From Nocardioides sp. YIM 152315 (GTDB lineage: Bacteria; Actinomycetota; Actinomycetes; Propionibacteriales; Nocardioidaceae), in assembly GCF_029210375.1 (NCBI RefSeq), contig NZ_JARGER010000012.1:62001-126000 (forward strand): 64,000 nt of DNA, read 5' to 3'. The position numbers and the translations under genes are program-made. Every line of letters starts with the position of its first letter. Within the stretch, counting starts at the first letter, position 1. The notes beneath the pieces are model-generated. The model was not told where the DNA came from. It made no database searches and saw nothing but the letters and a program-made list of their open reading frames with translations. Of the stretch, positions 41,811 through 48,810 are shown piece after piece.

Positions 41811-43172
41811 GTGGACCGGCGGATCTTCGGGATCGAGAACGAGTACGGCGTGACGTGCACGTTCAAGGGGCAGCGCCGCCTGAGCCCCGACGAGGTGGCC
41901 CGCTACCTCTTCCGCAAGGTCGTGAGCTGGGGGCGCAGCAGCAACGTCTTCCTCCGCAACGGCGCGCGGCTCTACCTCGACGTCGGCAGCCACCCCGAGT
42001 ACGCCACGCCCGAGTGCGACGACGTCGTCGACCTGGTCACCCACGACAAGGCGGGGGAGCGCGTCCTGGAGGGACTCCTCCTCGACGCCGAGCAGCGACT
42101 CCACGACGAGGGCATCGCCGGCGAGATCTACCTGTTCAAGAACAACACCGACTCGGCGGGCAACTCCTACGGGTGCCACGAGAACTACCTGGTCAGCCGC
42201 GCCGGCGAGTTCTCGCGGCTCGCCGACGTGCTCATCCCGTTCCTGGTGACCCGACAGATCATCGTCGGGGCCGGCAAGATCACGCAGACACCGCGGGGCG
42301 CGTCGTACTCCGTCTCCCAGCGGGCCGAGCACATCTGGGAGGGCGTCAGCAGCGCCACGACGCGCAGTCGCCCGATCATCAACACCCGCGACGAGCCGCA
42401 CGCGGACGCGGAGAAGTACCGCCGGCTGCACGTGATCGTCGGTGACTCCAACATGAGCGAGACCACCACGATGCTGAAGGTCGCCAGCTGCGACCTCGTG
42501 CTGCGGATGATCGAGGAGGGCGTGGTGATGCGCGACCTCACGATGGAGAACCCGATCCGCGCCATCCGTGAGATCTCCCACGACGTCACCGGACGCCGCA
42601 AGGTGCGCCTGGCGAACGGGCGCGAGGCCAGCGCGCTGGACATCCAGCAGGAGTACCTCGCCAAGGCTCGCGACTTCGTCGACCGCCGCGAGATCAGCAC
42701 GCCGGTCATCGAGCAGGCTCTCGATCTGTGGGAGCGCGGCCTCAAGGCCGTCGAGTCCGACGATCTCGGCCTCGTCGACCGCGAGATCGACTGGGTGATC
42801 AAGTGGAAGCTGATCGACCGCTACCGGGCGAAGCACGGCCTCCCGCTCGGCCACCCGCGGATCGCCCAGCTCGACCTGGCCTACCACGACATCCACCGCG
42901 GCCGCGGGCTCTACTACCTCCTCGAGAAGCGCGGCGCGGTCGCCCGGGTGGCGAGCGACCTCAGGATCTTCGAGGCCAAGTCGGTGCCCCCGCAGAACAC
43001 CCGGGCACGCCTGCGTGGCGAGTTCATCCGCCGGGCCCAGGAGCGGCGGCGCGACTTCACCGTCGACTGGGTGCACCTCAAGCTCAACGACCAGGCGCAG
43101 CGCACCGTCTTGTGCAAGGACCCGTTCCGGGCGTACGACGAGCGCGTGCAGCGCCTGATCGACGGGATGTGA
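41811..43172 (+). CDS. pafA: Pup--protein ligase
   Basis: Attaches Pup to substrate lysines through an isopeptide bond, using ATP. The 453-residue protein has the [11 protein letters not shown]/Mg Glu cluster at the start, [42 protein letters not shown] and a C-terminal domain ending in [15 protein letters not shown]. It lacks the Dop loop, which separates it from Dop. The GTG start is 6 nt after TAGGCT. The FKBP, pafB, pafC, tatA and tatC genes follow in the usual actinobacterial order. Confidence 0.97.
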   Translation: MDRRIFGIENEYGVTCTFKGQRRLSPDEVARYLFRKVVSWGRSSNVFLRNGARLYLDVGSHPEYATPECDDVVDLVTHDKAGERVLEGLLLDAEQRLHDEGIAGEIYLFKNNTDSAGNSYGCHENYLVSRAGEFSRLADVLIPFLVTRQIIVGAGKITQTPRGASYSVSQRAEHIWEGVSSATTRSRPIINTRDEPHADAEKYRRLHVIVGDSNMSETTTMLKVASCDLVLRMIEEGVVMRDLTMENPIRAIREISHDVTGRRKVRLANGREASALDIQQEYLAKARDFVDRREISTPVIEQALDLWERGLKAVESDDLGLVDREIDWVIKWKLIDRYRAKHGLPLGHPRIAQLDLAYHDIHRGRGLYYLLEKRGAVARVASDLRIFEAKSVPPQNTRARLRGEFIRRAQERRRDFTVDWVHLKLNDQAQRTVLCKDPFRAYDERVQRLIDGM

Positions 43173-43204
43173 GCCGCGGTCAGGTTCCCCTCAGGCTCGA
43201 CGGC

Positions 43205-43210
43205 TAGGGT
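43205..43210 (+). promoter_or_regulatory. putative -10 of the FKBP gene
   Basis: TAGGGT, about 60 nt before the GTG at 43270. The implied leader is about 50 nt; no strong ribosome site is visible before the start apart from GAGGTTG. Confidence 0.45.
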
Positions 43211-43269
43211 GTCCGGGCTGGTGCACGAGGCCAGCACTGAGACCTGCACCCGAGCCCCGAGGTTGAACC

Positions 43270-44226
43270 GTGTCACGACGTCTCCGACGCCTTCCCGCCC
43301 TGCTCCTGCCGATCGCGCTGGCCACCACGCTGGTCGCCTGCGGCGACGAGGGCGGCGACAACGGCGGGTCGAGCTCCGGCGAGGCGCTGCACGGCATCGC
43401 CGTCACCGGGGACGTCGGCAAGGCGCCCAAGGTCGAGTGGAACGGTGAGCTCGACGTCGACGACACCGCCACCGAGGTCGTCACCGAGGGTGACGGCGAG
43501 GAGGTCGCCGACGGCGACCAGGTCGTGGCCAACATCTGGATCGGCAACGGCACGACGCAGGAGAAGGCGTACTCGACCTACGACGACAAGCAGCCGCAGA
43601 CCGTGCCGGTCAGCGACTCGCTCAGCCCGGTCTTCAAGGACGCGCTGCTCGACCAGACGGTCGGCTCCCGGGTCGCGGTGACGACGACCGCCGAGGAGGC
43701 GTTCGGCGAGGCCGGCAACGCCCAGATGGGGATCGGCAACAAGGACACCGTCCTGCTGGTCGTCGACCTGATGGAGAAGTCGGTGGTGCTCGACGGGCCC
43801 GAGGGCGACGAGCAGGAGGCCCCGGCGTGGGCACCCGAGCTGACGACCGACGGTGACAAGATCACCGGCCTCGACTTCTCCAAGGCGCCCGAGCCCGACG
43901 GCAAGCTGAAGTCCGCGACCCTGATCCAGGGCGAGGGCGACGTCGTCGAGAAGGGCCAGACGATCACGGTCAACTACGTCGGCCAGGTCTACGGCGGCAA
44001 GGAGCCGTTCGACGAGAGCTACAGCGGCGAGCCCGCGTCGTTCGCCATCGGCGTCGGCCAGGTCGTGCCCGGCTGGGACAAGACGCTGGTGGGCCAGAAG
44101 GTCGGCAGTCGGGTCGTCATGGCGCTCCCGCCGAAGTGGGGCTACGGCAGCAAGGGCAACCCGCAGGCCGGGATCAAGGGCACCGACACGCTCTACTTCG
44201 TGGCCGACATCCTGGCCGCATCCTGA
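43270..44226 (+). CDS. FKBP-type peptidyl-prolyl isomerase lipoprotein
   Basis: A 318-residue secreted lipoprotein. The signal peptide (RRLRRLPALLLPIALATT) ends in the lipobox LVAC, so Cys24 is the expected lipid anchor. Two related FKBP-like halves follow: a divergent one (about 65-165) and a canonical C-terminal one (about 210-318) with GQTITVNYVGQVYGGKEPFDESY, FAIGVGQVVPGWDKTLVGQKVGSRVVMALPP and YGSKGNPQAGI. It probably assists folding of exported proteins outside the membrane. It lies between pafA and pafB, as in many actinobacteria. Confidence 0.93.
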   Translation: MSRRLRRLPALLLPIALATTLVACGDEGGDNGGSSSGEALHGIAVTGDVGKAPKVEWNGELDVDDTATEVVTEGDGEEVADGDQVVANIWIGNGTTQEKAYSTYDDKQPQTVPVSDSLSPVFKDALLDQTVGSRVAVTTTAEEAFGEAGNAQMGIGNKDTVLLVVDLMEKSVVLDGPEGDEQEAPAWAPELTTDGDKITGLDFSKAPEPDGKLKSATLIQGEGDVVEKGQTITVNYVGQVYGGKEPFDESYSGEPASFAIGVGQVVPGWDKTLVGQKVGSRVVMALPPKWGYGSKGNPQAGIKGTDTLYFVADILAAS

Positions 44227-44248
44227 TCCGTCGGGAAGGATCTGCAGC

Positions 44249-45238
44249 ATGAGTGCTGCGAGGGGCAGGAAGAGCGAGCGCCTGCTCAATCTCCTCATCA
44301 TGCTGCTGGTCCAGCGACACTTCGTCGCGAAGGACCGGATCCGGGACATCCTCTATCCGGGGATGTCGAACGACGCGTTCGAGAAGATGTTCGAGCGCGA
44401 CAAGGAGGAGCTCCGCAGCCTCGGCGTGCCGATCGAGGTCGGCAGCCTCGACGTGTACTTCGACGACGAGCCCGGCTATCGGGTCCGCCCCGACCAGCTC
44501 TCGCTGCCCGACATCGAGCTCGCGCCCGACGAGGCGGCCGTGATCGGTCTCGCCACCCGCGTCTGGCAGCACGCCAGGCTCGCGGAGGCGACGACCGAGG
44601 CGGTGCGCAAGCTGGCCGCGTTCGGGGTCGACATCGACGAGTCGGCCCTCGACATCGCCGAGCCGCGGCTGTCCGCCGACGAGCCGTCGTTCGACGTCTT
44701 CTGGGAGGCGACCCAGGAGCGCACGCCGGTGCGGTTCGAGTACCGCCGCTCCGGCGCCACCCGCGCGTCGACGCGCAACCTCCAGCCCTGGGGCGTCGTC
44801 CGCTACTCCGGCCGGTGGTACGTCGTCGGCCTCGACACCGATCGCGGTGAGGAACGGGTGTTCCGCCTCTCCCGGGTCCAGGGCGAGGCCCACAAGGCCG
44901 GCTCGCCCGGTTCGTACGACGTCCCGCCCGGCACCGACGTCCGCGCCACCGCGATGCGGCTGGCGCCACCGCCACCGACGGGGGAGACCGCCGTGCTGGT
45001 GCGACGCGACGCCGGCCGCGGGCTGCGTCGCGACGCGATCTCCGTCGAGCCGGACGTGCGCGGACCCGACGACCGCACCGCCTGGGACCGGGTCCGGGTG
45101 GCGCGAGGGGGATCCGACGTCGCCGACGAGCTCCTCGGCTACGGCGCCGACGTCTACGTCGAGTCGCCGGACGAGGTCCGCAGGCTCGTCGTCGACCGGC
45201 TCCGCGCCGTCGTGGGCGCCGTCGGGGACCCCGCGTGA
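44249..45238 (+). CDS. pafB: PafB, WYL-domain transcriptional regulator
   Basis: A 329-residue protein with an N-terminal winged helix (about 5-70, RKSERLLNLLIMLLVQRHFVAKDRIRDIL) and a WYL domain (about 145-220, RNLQPWGVVRYSGRWYVVGLD). With PafC it activates the RecA-independent DNA damage response in mycobacteria and probably senses single-stranded DNA through the WYL domains. The ATG has GGAAGGA upstream. Its stop overlaps the pafC GTG (GTGA), fitting a fixed PafB:PafC ratio. Confidence 0.95.
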   Translation: MSAARGRKSERLLNLLIMLLVQRHFVAKDRIRDILYPGMSNDAFEKMFERDKEELRSLGVPIEVGSLDVYFDDEPGYRVRPDQLSLPDIELAPDEAAVIGLATRVWQHARLAEATTEAVRKLAAFGVDIDESALDIAEPRLSADEPSFDVFWEATQERTPVRFEYRRSGATRASTRNLQPWGVVRYSGRWYVVGLDTDRGEERVFRLSRVQGEAHKAGSPGSYDVPPGTDVRATAMRLAPPPPTGETAVLVRRDAGRGLRRDAISVEPDVRGPDDRTAWDRVRVARGGSDVADELLGYGADVYVESPDEVRRLVVDRLRAVVGAVGDPA

Positions 45239-46239
45239 GCGCCCCCCAGCAGGCGGGCGCGAAGGACCAGGTCGCCCGGCTGCTCACCCTGGTGCCGTTC
45301 CTGCACGCCCGCGGCAAGGTCCGCCTCGACGACGCGGCCACGGCGCTCGGCGTCCCCGCCGACCAGGTGCTCGCCGACCTCAAGGTCCTGCTCATGTGCG
45401 GACTGCCCGGCGGCTACCCCGACGACCTCATCGACGTCGACCTCGACGCGCTGGAGGAGCCCGAGGGTGACGGCGTCATCCGCGTGACGAACGCCGACTA
45501 CCTCGCGCGCCCGCTGCGGCTCACGCCGACCGAGGCGACCGCGATCATCGTCGCGCTGCGCGCGCTGCGCAGCAGCGCGGGGGAGGACACCCGCGCGGTC
45601 GTCGACCGGGCCCTGGCCAAGCTCGAGGCGGCCGCCGCCCACGGGTCCGGCGCCCCGCGGATCGACCCCGGCGAGATCCCCGGCGGCCCGGACCTGGTCC
45701 GTCTGGAGGCCGAGCTGCGGCGTGCAGCCGACGCCCGCCGCCAGCTCCGACTGCGCTACTACGTGCCCTCCCGCGACGAGCTCTCCGAGCGCGTGGTGGA
45801 CCCGCGGGGCATCGTCACCGCCCACGGCTACACCTATCTGGACGCGTGGTGCCACGGCGCGGAGGCGCCGCGCCTCTTCCGTCTCGACCGGATCGAGGCC
45901 GCCGAGGTGCTCGACAGCGAGATCGTGACGGACCCCGAGCCGCCCCGCGACCTCGCCGACGAGGGCTTCTTCCCGCGCTCGCCCGACTCGACGCTGGCGA
46001 CGATCGAGCTCGATCCCGCCGCCCGCTGGGTGGTGGAGTACTACCCCGTCGAGGCCGTGCGCCCGAAGCGCGGCGGCCGCCTGGAGGTCGATCTGGTCAT
46101 CGCCAACGAGCGGTGGCTGCAGCGTCTGCTGCTCCGACTGGCGCCTCACGCACGCGTCGTCGCGCCGCCCGAGTACGCCGCGTCGTACGTCGCGGCCGCC
46201 CGCGACGCGCTCGGCCTCTACGGCCCAGAGCCGATCTGA
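45235..46239 (+). CDS. pafC: PafC, WYL-domain transcriptional regulator
   Basis: A 334-residue partner of PafB with the same layout: an N-terminal winged helix-like domain (KDQVARLLTLVPFLHARGKVRLDDAATALG) and a WYL domain (about 160-240, LRYYVPSRDELSERVVDPRGIVTAHGYTYLDAWC), where the W-Y-L core is partly changed. The C-terminal WCX-type extension is ARWVVEYYPVEAVRPKRGGRL. The GTG overlaps the pafB stop. It is followed by tatA after 52 bp. Confidence 0.94.
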   Translation: MSAPQQAGAKDQVARLLTLVPFLHARGKVRLDDAATALGVPADQVLADLKVLLMCGLPGGYPDDLIDVDLDALEEPEGDGVIRVTNADYLARPLRLTPTEATAIIVALRALRSSAGEDTRAVVDRALAKLEAAAAHGSGAPRIDPGEIPGGPDLVRLEAELRRAADARRQLRLRYYVPSRDELSERVVDPRGIVTAHGYTYLDAWCHGAEAPRLFRLDRIEAAEVLDSEIVTDPEPPRDLADEGFFPRSPDSTLATIELDPAARWVVEYYPVEAVRPKRGGRLEVDLVIANERWLQRLLLRLAPHARVVAPPEYAASYVAAARDALGLYGPEPI

Positions 46240-46291
46240 CCACCAGCCGGGCTACCATGGGACCCGCCCAACTTCGCACGTGAGGAACGAC

Positions 46292-46573
46292 ATGCACCCG
46301 CTGATCGCTGGACTCGGCACGACCGAGCTCCTCATCATCCTCGCCGTCATCATCCTGCTCTTCGGCGCCGCCAAGCTCCCCGAGCTGGCGCGTGGCAGCG
46401 GCCGCGCCCTGCGCATCTTCAAGGCGGAGACCAAGGGCCTCATGGACGACGACCAGGCCCCGGAGAAGACCGAGGCCCAGCGCGAGCTCGAGGCCAAGCA
46501 GGCCGAGATCGACGCGAAGCAGGCCGAGATCGACGCGGAGCGCGAGCGGCTGCACCGCAACGACGGCGCCTGA
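46292..46573 (+). CDS. tatA: Sec-independent translocase protein TatA
   Basis: The pore-forming subunit of the twin-arginine export system. The 93-residue protein has one N-terminal membrane helix (TTELLIILAVIILLFGAAKLPELA), the FGxxKLPEL hinge, an amphipathic helix (RGSGRALRIFKAETKGL) and a charged tail with a duplicated EAKQAEIDAKQAEIDAE coiled segment. The ATG at 46292 follows GAGGAA; the GTG at 46280 is too early for that site. tatC follows 13 bp later. tatB is not in the window. Confidence 0.95.
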   Translation: MHPLIAGLGTTELLIILAVIILLFGAAKLPELARGSGRALRIFKAETKGLMDDDQAPEKTEAQRELEAKQAEIDAKQAEIDAERERLHRNDGA

Positions 46574-46586
46574 GCAACCACCGCAG

Positions 46587-47429
46587 GTGTCCCTCACCGC
46601 TGTCTTCGACTACTTCTCCGTCCGGCCGCGCCACCCCGTCGGCGACGACGGACGGATGGCGCTCTCCGACCACTTCCGGGAGCTGCGCGCGCGGCTGCTG
46701 CGCTCGGTGCTGGTGCTCGTCGTGGTCTTCGGCGTCGCGCTCTTCTTCTACGACCAGCTCGCGGACCTGATCCGGGTCCCGTACGACGACGCGGTCGAGC
46801 GCCTCGACGGCAAGGTCACCTCCGAGCTGACCGTCAACGACGTCACCGGCCCGCTGATGCTCCAGCTGAAGCTGTGCGGCATCGTCGCGGTCATCGTGTC
46901 GAGCCCCTACTGGCTCTACCAGATCTGGGCGTTCATCCTCCCGGGCCTGCACCCGAGCGAGAAGAAGTGGTCGCGGATCTTCGTGGCGATCGCCGGTCCG
47001 CTGTTCTTCGCCGGCGTGGCGCTCGCCTACTACGTGATGCCCAAGGCGCTCGAGGTCCTCATCGGCTTCACGCCGGCCGAGGCGACCAACCTGGTCGACT
47101 TCGCGAAGTTCTTCTCGTTCCTGGCCCGCATGTTCCTCGTCTTCGGGATCGCCTTCCAGATCCCGCTCTTCGTCGTCATGCTCAACCTCGCCGGCGTGAT
47201 CTCGGGCAAGGCGCTGGGCCGCTACCGGCCGTGGATCGTCCTCGGCACGTTCGTCTTCGCGGCCGTCGCGACCCCGTCGACCGATCCCTTCTCGATGGTG
47301 ATCCTCGCGGTGCCGATGCTGGTGCTGTTCTTCGTCGCCGAGCTGCTGGCGCGGCTGATCGACCGGCGCCGCAGGCGCGGCAAGGAGTCCACCGACAACT
47401 GGGCAGACGACGAGGTCTCGCCCCTGTGA
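46587..47429 (+). CDS. tatC: Sec-independent translocase protein TatC
   Basis: The signal-peptide receptor of the twin-arginine system. The 280-residue protein has six membrane segments, the N-terminal LSDHFRELRARLLRS with the conserved Arg/Glu pair, and the TM2-TM3 region YWLYQIWAFILPGLHPSEKK with the family's FxxPGL-type motif. The GTG at 46587 gives SLTAVFDYFSVRPRHPVGDDGRM before the core; a later ATG at 46656 is possible. It is coupled to the next gene by GTGA. The C-terminus is basic and then acidic. Confidence 0.95.
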   Translation: MSLTAVFDYFSVRPRHPVGDDGRMALSDHFRELRARLLRSVLVLVVVFGVALFFYDQLADLIRVPYDDAVERLDGKVTSELTVNDVTGPLMLQLKLCGIVAVIVSSPYWLYQIWAFILPGLHPSEKKWSRIFVAIAGPLFFAGVALAYYVMPKALEVLIGFTPAEATNLVDFAKFFSFLARMFLVFGIAFQIPLFVVMLNLAGVISGKALGRYRPWIVLGTFVFAAVATPSTDPFSMVILAVPMLVLFFVAELLARLIDRRRRRGKESTDNWADDEVSPL

Positions 47430-47839
47430 CCGACCGCCCGACCGCGGTCGACCCCTTCGACCTCCCCGACTGGCTCGGCGTCGCGGACGTGACGTGGACG
47501 GCCCGTGCCGGCCTCCGCACCGGGTACGCCGTCGCCGGCCAGCTCGACGCGGACGGAGAGGCCTCGCTCCCGTGCGACCTCCTCGCGGTCGACGACGCCT
47601 ACCCGGCTCCGGTCGCCTCCGACGGCGTACGCCTCGCCTCCCACCAGGCGTGGCGGCACGGCGAGGTCCACCTCGTCGAGCGGGGCGGGCGGCTCACGCT
47701 CGCGGTGCCCGGCACGTCGTTCTCCGCCGACCGGGTCCTCGACGCCGTCGGCCGGCTGGCCCGTGCGGTCGGTGCCTCCGCGGAGCGGTACTCCGTCCGG
47801 CTGCGGATCGGCGACGCGCGCACTACTCTTCGGCCGTGA
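47426..47839 (+). CDS. conserved hypothetical protein between tatC and the lipid kinase
   Basis: A 137-residue soluble protein with no recognised domain. It has a regular alternation of strands (VTWTARAGLRTGYAVAGQL, GEVHLVERGGRLTLAVPG) and a final helix/strand. It contains one Cys. Both ends are coupled: its GTG overlaps the tatC stop and its own stop overlaps the kinase GTG. The tight packing suggests joint expression with tatC and the kinase, but no function is evident. Confidence 0.75.
   Translation: MTDRPTAVDPFDLPDWLGVADVTWTARAGLRTGYAVAGQLDADGEASLPCDLLAVDDAYPAPVASDGVRLASHQAWRHGEVHLVERGGRLTLAVPGTSFSADRVLDAVGRLARAVGASAERYSVRLRIGDARTTLRP
47824..47829 (+). promoter_or_regulatory. internal leaderless -10 for the lipid kinase
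   Basis: TACTCT, 6 nt before the kinase GTG at 47836, inside the end of the preceding gene. Confidence 0.45.
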
Positions 47840-48714
47840 CCGGCACCGGCGACATCGCGCTCCTCACCAACCCGACGGCGGGGAAGGGGCGCGGGGCGAA
47901 GGCACGGGACGCGGCACTCGCGAGGCTCCGGGAGGCCGGCGTCATGCCCCGCACACTCGAAGGGCGCGACGCCGACGAGAGCCTCGACCTGGCGCGCCGC
48001 TGCGTCGCCGACGGCGTGGACACGCTCGTGGTGGTCGGCGGCGACGGCATGGCGCACCTCGGCGTGCAGGCGGTCGCCGGCACGGAGACCGCGCTGGGCA
48101 TGATCCCGGCCGGCACCGGCAACGACGTCGCCCGCTACTTCGACCTGCCCCGCAAGGACCCCCGCGCGGCCACCGAGCGGCTGCTGACCGGCAGGCGGCG
48201 CCGCGTCGACCTCGCCCGCAGCGGTGCCAAGCACTACCTGACCGTGCTCGCGGCCGGCTTCGACGCGATCGTCAACGAGCGCGCCAACCGGATGACCTGG
48301 CCGAAGGGCCAGATGCGCTACAACATCGCGACCCTGGCCGAGCTCCGCGTCTTCGAGCCGATCCCGTACACCCTCGACCTCGACGGCGAGACCCGCCACC
48401 TCGAGGCGATGCTGGTCGCGGTCGGCAACGGTCCGTCGTTCGGCGGCGGCCTGCGGATCACCGAGGGCGCCCTCCTGGACGACGGCCTGCTCGACGTCGT
48501 CGTCATCAGGCCGATGAGCAAGCCCGGGCTGATCCGCACCTACCCCAAGCTCTTCAAGGGCACCCACGTCACCCACCCCGCCTACGAGCACCATCGGGTC
48601 CGCTCGGTCACCGTCGCTGCCCCGGGCATCGTGTCGTACGCCGACGGCGAGCGCTTCGGCGCGCTGCCGCTGACCGTCGAGTGCGCGCCGGGTGCCCTCA
48701 CCGTCGTCTGCTGA
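47836..48714 (+). CDS. diacylglycerol kinase family lipid kinase
   Basis: A 292-residue ATP-dependent lipid kinase of the DagK/YegS type. Nucleotide-binding motifs are LLTNPTAGKGRG, VVGGDGMAHLGVQ and IPAGTGNDVARYF. The C-terminal beta domain includes VGNGPSFGGGLRITEGALLDDGLLDVVVI and VSYADGERFGALP with conserved Asp/Glu. It probably phosphorylates diacylglycerol or a related glycolipid precursor and takes part in phospholipid turnover. Its GTG overlaps the preceding stop, and a TACTCT hexamer 6 nt upstream could drive it separately. Confidence 0.92.
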   Translation: MTGTGDIALLTNPTAGKGRGAKARDAALARLREAGVMPRTLEGRDADESLDLARRCVADGVDTLVVVGGDGMAHLGVQAVAGTETALGMIPAGTGNDVARYFDLPRKDPRAATERLLTGRRRRVDLARSGAKHYLTVLAAGFDAIVNERANRMTWPKGQMRYNIATLAELRVFEPIPYTLDLDGETRHLEAMLVAVGNGPSFGGGLRITEGALLDDGLLDVVVIRPMSKPGLIRTYPKLFKGTHVTHPAYEHHRVRSVTVAAPGIVSYADGERFGALPLTVECAPGALTVVC

Positions 48715-48723
48715 CCCGCCACC

Positions 48724-48729
48724 TAGGCT
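48724..48729 (+). promoter_or_regulatory. leaderless -10 of the helY leader ORF
   Basis: TAGGCT, 6 nt before the ATG of the leader ORF at 48736. Confidence 0.6.
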
Positions 48730-48735
48730 GGCCCA

Positions 48736-48810
48736 ATGACCACCCCAGCGAGCCGCGTGCCTCCCCCGCTGCGCTCCTCCGGCCCACGCCTCGCCGGGGA
48801 CCCCGGATGA
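48736..48810 (+). CDS. 24-residue leader ORF coupled to helY
   Basis: A leaderless-type ORF, MTTPASRVPPPLRSSGP then RLAGDPG, whose TGA overlaps the helicase ATG (ATGA). It has the same promoter-to-start geometry as the window's known genes, so the first codon on the mRNA should be this ATG and the helicase should be translated by re-initiation. Three consecutive prolines (residues 9-11) could slow ribosomes. It is not the MSERSE peptide but plays a similar positional role. Confidence 0.6.
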   Translation: MTTPASRVPPPLRSSGPRLAGDPG

